From the NCBI GenBank assembly GCA_000719695.1, contig JOHN01000039.1, positions 1 through 64,000 on the forward strand: a stretch of 64,000 nucleotides of DNA, in the 5' to 3' direction. The notes beneath the pieces are model-generated. The model saw nothing but the letters and a program-made list of their open reading frames with translations. It made no database searches and was not told where the DNA came from. Positions 19,201-26,071 of the stretch are shown piece after piece. Position numbers and translations under genes: made by a program. The first letter of the stretch is position 1; each line of letters opens with the position of its first letter. The DNA is from Streptomyces sp. NRRL F-6131 (GTDB lineage Bacteria > Actinomycetota > Actinomycetes > Streptomycetales > Streptomycetaceae).

Positions 19201-20415
19201 GTGACGGTCAACCTCGGTGGGGGCGACGAACTCACCTACGACACCAACACCGGTGTCAGCACCGGTACCCGCTACTACAGCCTCCCCGGCGGCATCACCC
19301 TGGTCCGCCAGGGCCCGACCCGGCTGACCTACCAGTTCGCCGACCACCACGGCACCAACTCGCTGTCCATCGACCGGGACACCCTGGCCGAGTCGCGCCG
19401 CACCACCGACCCCTTCGGCGCCCCCCGCGGCCCCGCCTCCCTGCCCACTCCCTGGGCCGGCGGCAAGGGCTACGTCAACGGCCTCAAGGACGACACCACC
19501 GGCTTCACCAACCTCGGCGCCCGCCAGTACCAACCCACCACGGGCCGCTTCCTGAGCCCGGACCCCATCCTCGACGCCGGCGACCCCCTCCAGTGGAACG
19601 CCTACGCCTACAGCAACAACGACCCCATCAACCGCAGCGACCCCAACGGCCTCAAGTCGGAAGAGTGCGGCACGCTGTACCAGTGCGGTTCGGCCGGCAC
19701 CATCACCATGAAGAACGCCGCCGAAACTACGGCAGTCAATGTTCCGGAGGCTGTTATCCAGCGGCAAGCCGAGGCCACTGTGCGGCGGGTCGTCGGAGTA
19801 ATTCCATCCACTGAAGACGTGCAGGACATGAAGAAGAATGCCCGGCGCAACTATGGGCTTCAACAGTTGAAGGTATACAAGAAAAATACAAGCTACCCCT
19901 ACAAGTGGGATGGAGATGGAAAGCATAAGCTCGCAAAGGGGAAAAGTGATTTCGTCGCCCCTGCGGAGCTTGAGCTTTGCGGAACTCGCCCCGTGGAGTG
20001 CGCCGGCGCCTTTGCGATCAAGAATCAGGCGGACAAGCTTCGAGAGAAGGAGTTCCCTGACGTTCCCATGGACACCGACACTGATGAGACAAATGCGTTT
20101 CATCACGCGGTGTGGCAGGGGCTTCTCACGTATAACTATGGAGCCAATTCAGCATGGGAATGGGCCGATGCTCATGAGGCATACCATTCGAAGGACCAGC
20201 AGGAAGATCACATCGCCGACCTTGTGAACAATGTCAAGGGTCGATCGATCGGCGAGGAAGCGCGAAAGAAGTTCAGAATTGGCCCGTTCATGTCGGCTGA
20301 CAACATCCAGAAGCAGGAGGATGCGACGAACTTTATCGTCGATATGGCCAGGAACTATCTGGCCGAGGGGGACTACGCCCGGCGTGACGATTTCGACAAC
20401 TGGGAAAATGGATAA
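13294..20415 (+). CDS. RHS-repeat polymorphic toxin with bulb-lectin and DUF6973-like C-terminus
   Basis: This is a 2,373-aa secreted protein. The signal region is at residues about 25-50 and an SpvB-like start near 315-385. Many YD/RHS repeats (YDxxGR, TYDGAGRL) follow. A bulb-type lectin domain is inserted at about 1812-1924 (QADGNLVL, DDGNFVVYD, DDGKFMVYA). The RHS core motif NLGARQYQPTTGRFLSPDP is near 2075-2100. After DPNG the last 250 aa switch to a lower-GC module containing NAFHHAVWQGLL, WADAHEA and HIADLVNN, typical of DUF6973 toxin tips. The start is the GTG at 13294, preceded by AGGGGGG. This is a contact- or secretion-delivered toxin by family knowledge; its activity is not known. 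Confidence 0.9.
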   Translation: MRLWRAHDLHVRGRKEAPPGSRRPRTAAVAALALVGVLVTPAVPALGVPGTDKNKDRIWSPPGTPLPRTAAVAGAAEKPKANASATGTPKWSSQKSGPTPSSGSAATVLDVAPAAGTKANRVGADGVEVQESAAGASKQAGQLPVWLAPVAPDAVASVGGAPESGVVVPSGAPVRVTLADSRTAAGAGVQGTLVSLSRTEQADEAKVRVSLDLSGIGFGGDFAERVRLVSLPACVLTTPEVGDCQARTPVPSHYDETTRRLVADVDLPAVDGPSTRRGRAEAKSADLASAGVFAAQAGAALPSVLATESLPSSGLGTYSATSLTPSQAWTAGSSSGSFTYNYPVQSPPTLGGAAPQLALGYDSASVDGRTSSTNSQASWIGDGWDLSAGFVERSYKPCDKAGIANSGDQCWGGANLTLALGGHSGELVPHDPSCAAGVAKDEQSKCTWRLKNDDGTKVEFLTGATNGTWNGSYLKVTDTAGTVYYFGLNHLPSATGAPTSTGPESQSAWTVPVYSPSAAGAGKPADPCYDAAKGKNSWCQMAWRWNLDHVVDVHGNLTTYSYAAETNWYARGTGTGTNTRYTRAGTIASIAYGQRLADQLAAGGSYQPAARIDFETGERCDGGDCGPGSRTPANAGNWPDVPLDKECAETGVCSNRSPSYWSTKWLNTITTLIRSGGSYRPVDRYELTHTFKNSNNADPKENTRIPWLQSVKRIGEDAFGGQGDQPLPEVTFADKLLPNRVDGLVPARSQYYRPRINVITTETGGRIVVAYRENSCRRTTGLMPTAPDRNTMSCYNVKWYDTGAAKMVDDWFLRYPVATVTVDPNSDLTAGALAQVTSYEYDKAAWHRNDGALVDDQSRTWDQFRGYSKVTVVTGTGQDGTRSKSSTSYYQGMDGDLKADKKGLAASVSGPTSGAKTDSDWLSGRVLESNVYANADSSTPESSTVNTSSGPVDTATHKRTGLPDLVARYGATTSTSVSTVRTTGGARTTSTVTTTDKDHNNRVRTSLTTADGTPDICTRTSYASGNDPQMTGLASEVLTVSGGNACGATTTTGNTVAGNRVLYDGLPYGSAGAKGEATGAQVLDRYEGGNAQWVTTGATTYDAHGRVATVTDLTATDTANASGATVTTAYSSANAGELPDRTVTSTPAPAGAPDAGGRRETTVTLDPARALPITATDPNGRTVTQSYDALGRLKAVWKPGRPTNTTANQTFDYGVNGTATPSAVVSRTMRADESYVTSTQIMDGLGRVIQTQTDPAISAYHGRLVADTFYDSQGRANRAFAPHYDDTSGPNTVRFVVAAAQVPGQTYTVFDGMGRPVSSQFIALGVPQNTTTTAYPGADRVDVTPPAGATATSTVTDSRGRTAELWQYRTANATGNRADADVTGYTYTPGGQPATRVDAAGNTWSYGYDQRGRQVRADDPDTGVSTRTYDGAGRLATTTDARNQTVAITYDLLGRKTGTYNGSVSPANQLTGYTYDTVAKGQPTAATRYVGGAGGNTYTKSIVELDVAYHPTKTTVSIPGSEIGRDGQVTFTYGATYDPITGAMTEDGRAAAGNLAEEWVSYNYEAYGLLHDMGGAGDVYLRQADWDAYGRNIRSTVNPWGTQIVATNTYDEPTGRLLTQYIDKQTATTGTVQNTTYAYDQAGRITAIRAIPNNTPAATDLQCFTYDHLGRLTAAWSDTGRLQQPTPSLAGQGACANPTPTSGAGAPARTTVGGSAAYWQDYTYDLTGNRTKVVHHDPGGDPAKDITVDQASPAPGTRNTPTGAAGTGGGTGGPHTLSTTTSTYGSAGWGTGGNQYDAAGNTTRIGNPGGNRELRAGFVLNSGESVRSNSVQLAMQADGNLVLTSLRSGQAIWSSNTQGNTGAWATMQDDGNFVVYDTQNTPLWSSQTWAGDGSGNFAVVQDDGKFMVYAPGWDPKWGTETWNPVDAANGSTLTWDAEGKLASLTQGSATTTYVYDADGNQLVRRNPGKVTVNLGGGDELTYDTNTGVSTGTRYYSLPGGITLVRQGPTRLTYQFADHHGTNSLSIDRDTLAESRRTTDPFGAPRGPASLPTPWAGGKGYVNGLKDDTTGFTNLGARQYQPTTGRFLSPDPILDAGDPLQWNAYAYSNNDPINRSDPNGLKSEECGTLYQCGSAGTITMKNAAETTAVNVPEAVIQRQAEATVRRVVGVIPSTEDVQDMKKNARRNYGLQQLKVYKKNTSYPYKWDGDGKHKLAKGKSDFVAPAELELCGTRPVECAGAFAIKNQADKLREKEFPDVPMDTDTDETNAFHHAVWQGLLTYNYGANSAWEWADAHEAYHSKDQQEDHIADLVNNVKGRSIGEEARKKFRIGPFMSADNIQKQEDATNFIVDMARNYLAEGDYARRDDFDNWENG

Positions 20416-20431
20416 TCCAGAATAGCCCATG

Positions 20432-20475
20432 GAAAGGCGGTGGTGCGACGACCCCAGGCCGAACCACCGCCTTTC
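20432..20475 (+). terminator. Hairpin after RHS toxin gene
   Basis: GAAAGGCGGTGGT and ACCACCGCCTTTC form a perfect 13-bp stem with an 18-nt loop, 17 bp after the RHS stop. It may terminate or attenuate read-through into the immunity candidate. Confidence 0.65.
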
Positions 20476-20544
20476 TGTCCGCCGTTGGCGACAGCATTCG
20501 AACGTGGTAGCCTTGCCCGAAACTTTCTGGAGCGGATGATTTTC

Positions 20545-20955
20545 ATGAAAAATCGACGGACTCTCTGGGTCATCGTTCTCTGCGGGGCCCTGGCCCTGTT
20601 TGTCGGGTCCCTGGTTTCATGGATAATGCTTCGCCCTCCTGCCTACTCTGAAATGGCGGACCCCGTCGGCCGATGGAGCGGCGGAACAGCGACCTTCGAA
20701 TTCCTGCCTGACGGAAAGATCGGAACCGCCCAGGTGCCGGCCTTCGTATGCAACAGCACGGCACCCGAACCGGCGCGACTCCTCGACCTGGAGGGGGGAT
20801 GGGAGAAATCGTTTCTCGATGACTCCGGCCCGGGGATCTATCTGACGACAACACAGAAAGATGGGAAGGGGTGCTCGATTTGGCTCATTGGCACCAATGA
20901 TGGAAAGGACCTTTGGCTTCTCGCAACGCGCGGATTCCTCATGAAGAGGTCCTGA
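20545..20955 (+). CDS. Small membrane-anchored protein, immunity candidate for the RHS toxin
   Basis: This 136-aa protein has an N-terminal membrane anchor (residues about 5-28, LWVIVLCGALALFVGSLV...). It is followed by a small exported beta-rich domain (DPVGRWSGGTATFEFLPDGKIG, CSIWLIGTNDGKDLWLL) with two Cys. Start candidates are the ATGs at 20536 and 20545; I prefer 20545 because GGAG lies 12 bp upstream. It immediately follows the RHS gene and shares its lower GC content. Position and size suggest the cognate immunity protein, but no immunity family is recognised. Confidence 0.6.
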   Translation: MKNRRTLWVIVLCGALALFVGSLVSWIMLRPPAYSEMADPVGRWSGGTATFEFLPDGKIGTAQVPAFVCNSTAPEPARLLDLEGGWEKSFLDDSGPGIYLTTTQKDGKGCSIWLIGTNDGKDLWLLATRGFLMKRS

Positions 20956-21280
20956 GACTCCTGGCCAGCATGACTAACTGCTTGGTCCGGCGGCGAAGTA
21001 GCCAGCCGGCATGTCGGAGTCGGTGCAGGACCTGGTCCATCGAGTGGCCGAGGGCCGAGCGGTAGGCGACCCAGGCGCTGAGGTCCGGTTCGCGCTGGCC
21101 TCCACCTTCGGCGGTGTTGATCCGGTGCCGCTCCTCTACCGCGTCCAGATGGTCCCAGATCCGGACCATCTGGCCGAGCGCCGTCTTCGCCGCGCCCTCC
21201 GGGACCCGAGGGCGGGGCGGTGGCGTCGTCCGACCGGGGCGCCTCGTAGGCCAGCGTCGAGGTGCAGGCCGCGAGTTCGG
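20939..21280 (-). pseudogene. Frameshifted gene remnant in RHS downstream region
   Basis: The leftward frame encodes STLAYEAPRSDDATAPPS, then appears to continue in another frame as RVPEGAAKTALGQMVRIWDH, ending in WLLRRRTKQLVMLARSLRTS. A one-base shift near 21215 within a G/C run would join them. The 3' end overlaps the immunity candidate by 17 bp. The family is unrecognised. It abuts a second pseudogene fragment, so the whole interval looks like recombination debris. Confidence 0.35.
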
Positions 21281-21475
21281 CGGCGGCGAGGGTGGCGGAG
21301 AGGCCGGTGGCGGTGGTGACGGCGCCCGCGCCGGGGAGTTCGATCGTGTGCAGGGCGGGGTCGTTCCGGCCGTGGGGTTCGTCGAGGCCGGGGAAGAGCA
21401 GGGCGCCGTTCATGGTGACGACGCGGGCCAGGCGGGGGAGTTCGGTGGCGGGGAGGCCCAGGTGGTCGTCCAGGA
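21281..21475 (-). pseudogene. Truncated duplicate of the adjacent serine hydrolase gene
   Basis: This fragment matches the intact serine hydrolase gene (about 22636-22880) almost base for base, encoding MNGALLFPGLDEPHGRND against MNGSLVFPGLDEPRGWND in the intact gene. About 50 bp encoding EAEGRRPMPGPEHLLTR are deleted, and both ends of the gene are missing. It has the same orientation as the intact copy, so the two form direct repeats around the lipoprotein gene. Confidence 0.8.
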
Positions 21476-21581
21476 AACGTCGTGAGGTGAGACCTTCCAG
21501 GGTTTTCGGCCATCGTGGTGGTGTCGGATTGGCGAGGGATTTTGATGTGTTCGGTTCATCAATGATGCACGGGGTTCCTCA

Positions 21582-22109
21582 GTGATAGTTAATCGGAAAG
21601 TGCTGACTGTATTTCTGGTCGGTCTGTCGATCCTGACTGCTGCGTCGTGTGCGAGTGGGAGTGCGGCGGGGGGCCGGTCCGAGGGCATCGGCTCTGCGTC
21701 GCCGAGCAGAGTTGTCAGGGGAGAATTGACGATCTCGGGGGCGCCCAGCAAGGAGCTTCAGGAGCGATATGGAGTGGCTGTTCCGGCCGGCGCAGCCGCT
21801 GTCGCCCACGGGTTCCAGCAAGAAAGTGGTGGCGGAGAGCTCTGGGTGAAATTCAAGATCGGGAAGGAGGGTTGCGATCTCTTTCTTTCGAGTATCGGAA
21901 TCGGCGAAAATGACTTGCATTCAGGTTTCGTCGCATTCACTTCGAGCGATCTCGACCTCACTGGCTGGTCCATCGGTGATGCGCAGTCGGTGAAAGGCAA
22001 GATGGTTCCTGCGAGGGATGACGACATGAAGAGTCCGAGTATCAAGGTAGTAATTGATTACTCCGGCTCCGATGCGATGACGGTTTACGCTCTCTCGGCA
22101 AAGCCGTAG
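21582..22109 (+). CDS. Putative lipoprotein, orphan immunity candidate
   Basis: This 175-aa protein has a lipoprotein signal peptide: VLTVFLVGLSILTAASCAS with a lipobox AASC near residues 20-23. The mature part is small and mostly beta (GGELWVKFKIGKEGCDLFL, SIKVVIDYSGSDAMTVYAL). The start is the GTG at 21582; a GTG at 21600 is an alternative. GC content and codon use are lower than in flanking genes, like the RHS tip, which supports transfer. It lies between direct-repeat copies of hydrolase sequence and is followed by a strong terminator. It could be an orphan immunity protein; the family is not recognised. Confidence 0.65.
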   Translation: MIVNRKVLTVFLVGLSILTAASCASGSAAGGRSEGIGSASPSRVVRGELTISGAPSKELQERYGVAVPAGAAAVAHGFQQESGGGELWVKFKIGKEGCDLFLSSIGIGENDLHSGFVAFTSSDLDLTGWSIGDAQSVKGKMVPARDDDMKSPSIKVVIDYSGSDAMTVYALSAKP

Positions 22110-22157
22110 CGTCCTGGCGATTCCTCTGCCTGCGCCCCTTTTTCGCCCTTGATTCTT

Positions 22158-22194
22158 CGCTACGGCCTGCCGGTCAGTCCGGCAGGCCGTAGCG
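22158..22194 (+). terminator. Intrinsic terminator after lipoprotein gene
   Basis: A 16-bp stem built on CTACGGCCTGCCGG / CCGGCAGGCCGTAG has loop TCAGT and is followed by GATTTT, giving a U-rich tail. It is one of the few classic intrinsic terminators in the window. Confidence 0.85.
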
Positions 22195-22321
22195 GATTTT
22201 GGCTGACCGCGGGAACGCCAGTAGTCCAGAAGCCGGACTGGAGGGGACGAGTTCCAGACGGGGAGGCCGAGGGCGTTGGCGCGACGGGATCGTTGTATGT
22301 GCCTGTCCGAGGCACTGCCGG

Positions 22322-23467
22322 TCAGTGTGTCGGCAGGGCGGCGACGAGGTTGTTGGCGCGGGGGTCGGCGTGGCCGATCAGGCGGTTGGTGGTGTAGGCG
22401 AAGGTGAGGGCGTGGGTGGGGTCGGCGAAGGTGAACTGGCCGCCGGCGCCGTCGTTGCCGAAGCTGGTGGGGGAGAGCATGGGGCGCAAGGTGGGGGAGG
22501 GGAGGAGGAAGCCGGAGCCCCAGCGGGCGCCCAGGTCGAAGCCGAGGTGGCCGGGGCCGGAGGTGAGTTCGCGGGTGGCGTCGGCGAGGGTGGCGGGGGT
22601 GAGGAGGGGCGGGGTGCCGTCGAGGCCGGTGACGGCGGCGGCGAGGGTGGCGGAGAGGCCGGTGGCGGTGGCGACGGCGCCCGCGCCGGGGAGTTCGATC
22701 GTGTGCAGGGCGGGGTCGTTCCAGCCGCGGGGTTCGTCGAGGCCGGGGAAGACCAGGGAGCCGTTCATGGTGACGATGCGGGTGAGCAGGTGCTCGGGGC
22801 CGGGCATCGGGCGGCGGCCTTCGGCCTCGGCGAGGCGGGCCAGGCGGGGGAGTTCGGTGGTGGGGAGGCCGAGGTGGGCGTCGAGGCCGAGGGGTTCGGC
22901 CAGGGTGGTGCGGAAGTGGGTGCCCGGGGTGAGGCCGGTGATGCGGCGGATCACCTCGCCGATCGCGAAGCCGAAGACGTGGCCGTGGTACTCGTGGCTG
23001 GTGTCCGGTTCCCACAGGGGCCGCTGGGCCTCGATCGCGCGGATCACCGGGTGCCAGGCGGCGATCTCGGCGAAGGACGGGGAGGCGTCGAGGACGGGGA
23101 TGCCGGCGCGGTGGGTCAGCACCATGCGGGTGGTGATCGCCTCCTTGCCGTGGCGCGCGAACTCGGGCCAGTAGCGGGCGATCGGGGCGTCCAGGTCGAG
23201 GCGGCCCTGCTGGGCGAGCAGGTGGGCGGAGACGGCGACCAGGGCCTTGGCGCAGGAGAAGACCGGGACGAGGGTGTCGGCCTGCCAGGGGCGGCCGGTG
23301 CGTTCGTCGGCGACACCGCCCCAGAGTTCCACCACCTTGCGGCCGCCGACGTGGACGGTGACGGCCGAGCCGAGTTCGGGGAAGTCGGCGTAGTTGCGGG
23401 CGAAGGCGTCAGCGACCGCGCCGTAACCGTCGTCCGCCCAGCCGTGGAGGTCGGGGTACTGGTGCAT
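22322..23467 (-). CDS. Beta-lactamase-family serine hydrolase (EstB/class C-like)
   Basis: This 381-aa protein is of the Beta-lactamase/transpeptidase-like family. The SxxK catalytic motif is in VFSCAKALVA near residue 72, the Tyr motif in HEYHGHVFG near 165, and the C-terminal GGQFTFADP replaces the KTG box. There is no signal peptide, so a cytosolic esterase is more likely than a secreted beta-lactamase. The start is the ATG at 23467. It is divergent from the kinase gene, 127 bp away. A damaged copy of its middle part lies at 21281-21475. Confidence 0.9.
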   Translation of the reverse strand: MHQYPDLHGWADDGYGAVADAFARNYADFPELGSAVTVHVGGRKVVELWGGVADERTGRPWQADTLVPVFSCAKALVAVSAHLLAQQGRLDLDAPIARYWPEFARHGKEAITTRMVLTHRAGIPVLDASPSFAEIAAWHPVIRAIEAQRPLWEPDTSHEYHGHVFGFAIGEVIRRITGLTPGTHFRTTLAEPLGLDAHLGLPTTELPRLARLAEAEGRRPMPGPEHLLTRIVTMNGSLVFPGLDEPRGWNDPALHTIELPGAGAVATATGLSATLAAAVTGLDGTPPLLTPATLADATRELTSGPGHLGFDLGARWGSGFLLPSPTLRPMLSPTSFGNDGAGGQFTFADPTHALTFAYTTNRLIGHADPRANNLVAALPTH

Positions 23468-23594
23468 GGGGTGGTTCCGTCCTTCGGGATCATCGACAGG
23501 GGCGGGGCAACGGTAGGCGGCGGAAGGGGAGCGGAGGAAACGATTTGATGATGTGCCATCGGCGGCGGGTGGCCGGACCGCTAGGGTTTGGCGC

Positions 23595-25139
23595 GTGGCA
23601 GCAGTGAACGGGGCACTGATCGGGGGCCGGTACCAGCTCACGGAGCTGATCGGCCAAGGCGGCATGGGGCGGGTCTGGCGGGGGTGGGACACCACGCTGG
23701 GCCGGGACGTCGCGGTGAAGGAGGTGCTGCTGCCGCAGGGCGTCACGGACGCCGAGCGCGAGCAGCTCGTCCAGCGCGTGCTGCGCGAGGCGCGGTCCGC
23801 CGCGCGGCTCAACCATCCCGGGATCATCACCGTGCACGACGTGGTCGAGCACGAGGGTGCGCCGGTGATCGTGATGGAGTTCGTCACGGGGTCGTCGCTC
23901 GCGGCGGCCGTCGCCCGGGACGGGGCGTTGCCGGTGGCGCGGGTCGCCGAGCTGGGCGTGGCGATCGTGAAGGCGCTCCAGCAGGCGCACGGCGCGGGCA
24001 TCGTGCACCGCGACCTGAAGCCGGACAACGTCCTGCTGATGGACGACCGGGTGATCCTGACGGACTTCGGCATCGCGCACATGGCGGACGCGACCACGGC
24101 GCTCACCCGGACCGGTGCGGTCATCGGCACGCCCGCGTACATGGCGCCGGAGCAGCTGGAGGGACGGCCCGCCACGCCCGCCAACGACCTGTGGGCGCTG
24201 GGCGCGACGCTGTACTCGGCGGTGGAGGGCGCGGCGCCGTTCAGCGGGGAGACGTTCGGGGCGCTGTGCGTGGCGGTGGTGACCAAGGAGCCGCGTCCGC
24301 CGGTGCGGGCGGGGGCGTTGACGCCGGTGCTGGGCGCGCTGCTGGCCAAGGACCCGGCGGCGCGGCCGTCGGCGGAGCAGGTGTTGGCGGCGCTGGAGGC
24401 GGTGGCGCGCGCGGGAGCGGGCGGAGCAGGGGGCCCGTTCGGTGCGTTCGGGCCGCCTCCGGTGACGGCGGAGGGTGTGCCGCTGGGGCCGGTGCGGATC
24501 CCGCCGCAGGCCGATTCGGGGGAACGCCCGGGGGAGCGTCCGGGGGAACAGGTGTGGGGGCCGGGCGCGCGGTTCACGCCGCCGGTCGGGCCCGGGCCGC
24601 TGACGTCGGCCGCCGTGCCGTCGACGGCCGCGTCCCCGCAGCCGGCCTGGCAGGGTGCGGTGCCGCTCGGCTGGGGGAACCCCGCGCCGGTGGCGGTGCC
24701 CACGGCGCCCACGGCTGCGGTGACCTCCACGGCACCGGCACCGGCACCCGCGCGTCCCGCGCCGCACCCGGCGGCGGCGATGCTGGTGCGGTTCATCGGG
24801 TGCATGGCGCTGATCTGGGTGGTCGGCTCGACCCTGCCGTGGAACTACCTCGACCACATCGGGGAGAGCTTCCTCCCGACGGCGGTCGGCATCACCGCCG
24901 TCCTCGCGTTGCTGCACGCGGTGCCCAGGCCGCGGTGGCACCCGATGGCCGTGTGGGCGGTGACGGTGGTGGCCGATTTCGGTCTCTGGTACCTGACCGG
25001 GACTCTGATGGAGGTCGAGTTCGGCTGGTGGGAGACCGGTTTCGGCGAAGCGCCCGGGCAGATCGCGGTCAACATGCTGCTGCTCGGCACGGGTGCCTGG
25101 CTGCTGTGGCTGTTCGTTCCGGGGAGCCGACGGCGGTAG
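23595..25139 (+). CDS. PknB-type Ser/Thr protein kinase with C-terminal membrane segments
   Basis: This 514-aa protein has a kinase domain at residues about 10-270: P-loop LIGQGGMGRVWRG, catalytic Lys in VAVKEVLL, HRDLKPDNVLL near 138, the DFG of LTDFGIAHMA near 157, and GTPAYMAPEQL. A Pro/Ala linker follows (about 275-390). About four hydrophobic helices (about 395-510) replace the usual single TM plus PASTA repeats, so the sensor part is membrane-embedded. The start is the GTG at 23595, which puts the P-loop at the usual distance. The gene is monocistronic and converges on the TetR gene. Confidence 0.9.
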   Translation: MAAVNGALIGGRYQLTELIGQGGMGRVWRGWDTTLGRDVAVKEVLLPQGVTDAEREQLVQRVLREARSAARLNHPGIITVHDVVEHEGAPVIVMEFVTGSSLAAAVARDGALPVARVAELGVAIVKALQQAHGAGIVHRDLKPDNVLLMDDRVILTDFGIAHMADATTALTRTGAVIGTPAYMAPEQLEGRPATPANDLWALGATLYSAVEGAAPFSGETFGALCVAVVTKEPRPPVRAGALTPVLGALLAKDPAARPSAEQVLAALEAVARAGAGGAGGPFGAFGPPPVTAEGVPLGPVRIPPQADSGERPGERPGEQVWGPGARFTPPVGPGPLTSAAVPSTAASPQPAWQGAVPLGWGNPAPVAVPTAPTAAVTSTAPAPAPARPAPHPAAAMLVRFIGCMALIWVVGSTLPWNYLDHIGESFLPTAVGITAVLALLHAVPRPRWHPMAVWAVTVVADFGLWYLTGTLMEVEFGWWETGFGEAPGQIAVNMLLLGTGAWLLWLFVPGSRRR

Positions 25140-25152
25140 GCGGGGACAGGGC

Positions 25153-25956
25153 TTACGGCTGCTCCACCGGGGCCGCCAGGGCGGCCGTGATCACGCGGTC
25201 GAGTGAGCGGTCGAAGACGGCGTCCGGGTCGCCGGCCGCCGGCCCGGCCGTGGCGAACGCGGCCGCCAGGTGCGGGAATTCGCCGCTGGCGGCGGCGCGG
25301 GACAGGTAACCGACCAGGTCCGCCTGCCACTTGGTGCCGGCCGCCGCCGTGCGCTCGTACTGCGCGTACTGGCAGACGAAGCCGTTGAGCAGGGCGAGTG
25401 CCTCCAGGCGGGCCGAGCCGTCCAGGCCGCTGGGCTCGGTGACCGCGAGGAAGTGGTCGGTGTAGCGCAGGGCGTGGGGGCCGAGCCCCGGGCGGGCCAC
25501 CACCAGCGTCGGCACCCAGGGGTGGCGGCGCAGGGCGGCGAGTTGCTCGTGCGCGAGGCGGCGGAGGTCCGCGCGGCAGTCGCCGGTCGGGGCGAGGTCG
25601 GTGTAGTCGTACTCGCCGACGACGGCGTCGAGCATGAGGTCGAGCAGGTGCTCCTTCTTCGGCACGTAGTTGTAGAGCGACATGGTGCCCGCGCCGAGGG
25701 CGGCGGCGACCCGGCGCATCGAGACCGCGTCCAGGCCCTCCGCGTCGGCGATGGCGATCGCGGCGGCGGCGATCGACGTCCGGCTGTGGGCCGGGCGGGG
25801 GCCGCGGCCGGTGCGTTCGGGGCGCAGCCAGATGAGTTCGGGCGCCTCGCCGGGGGGCGGCGCCTCGCCGGGGGGCGGCGGGCCGGGGGTCGGCGCGTCG
25901 GCGGGGCTGTGTGAGCCGGTGGGGCGGTTGCTGCTCGGGCGGTTGCTGGACGGCAC
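25153..25956 (-). CDS. TetR-family regulator of adjacent ABC exporter
   Basis: This 267-aa protein has a disordered Pro/Ser-rich head (residues 1-50), then the TetR HTH (SIAAAAIAIADAEGLDAVSMRRVAAALG, MSLYNYVPKKEHLLDLMLD) and a TetR_C-type domain. I chose the GTG at 25956 because GAGGTG lies 8 bp upstream; longer frames run through the operators. It is divergent from a DrrA/DrrB-type exporter with two operator copies between, so it probably represses the exporter and itself. Confidence 0.9.
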   Translation of the reverse strand: MPSSNRPSSNRPTGSHSPADAPTPGPPPPGEAPPPGEAPELIWLRPERTGRGPRPAHSRTSIAAAAIAIADAEGLDAVSMRRVAAALGAGTMSLYNYVPKKEHLLDLMLDAVVGEYDYTDLAPTGDCRADLRRLAHEQLAALRRHPWVPTLVVARPGLGPHALRYTDHFLAVTEPSGLDGSARLEALALLNGFVCQYAQYERTAAAGTKWQADLVGYLSRAAASGEFPHLAAAFATAGPAAGDPDAVFDRSLDRVITAALAAPVEQP

Positions 25957-25993
25957 TGGTCGATCACCTCGGTTCTCGGTTCCCCATCTTAGA

Positions 25994-26010
25994 TACGTAC
26001 GGCGTACGTA
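25994..26010. promoter_or_regulatory. TetR operator, site 1
   Basis: TACGTAC-GGC-GTACGTA is a perfect 7-3-7 inverted repeat in the divergent TetR/ABC promoter region, 38 bp from the TetR start. Confidence 0.75.
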
Positions 26011-26034
26011 GTACGATGCGCCTGCGCGCGCTTC

Positions 26035-26051
26035 TACGTACGATGTACCTA
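26035..26051. promoter_or_regulatory. TetR operator, site 2
   Basis: TACGTAC-GAT-GTACCTA has one mismatch from a perfect palindrome and shares its left arm with site 1. The two centres are 41 bp apart, about four helical turns, so dimers would bind on the same face. It lies 20 bp before the ABC gene start. Confidence 0.7.
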
Positions 26052-26071
26052 GTGAGGGGAACGGCAGAGCC

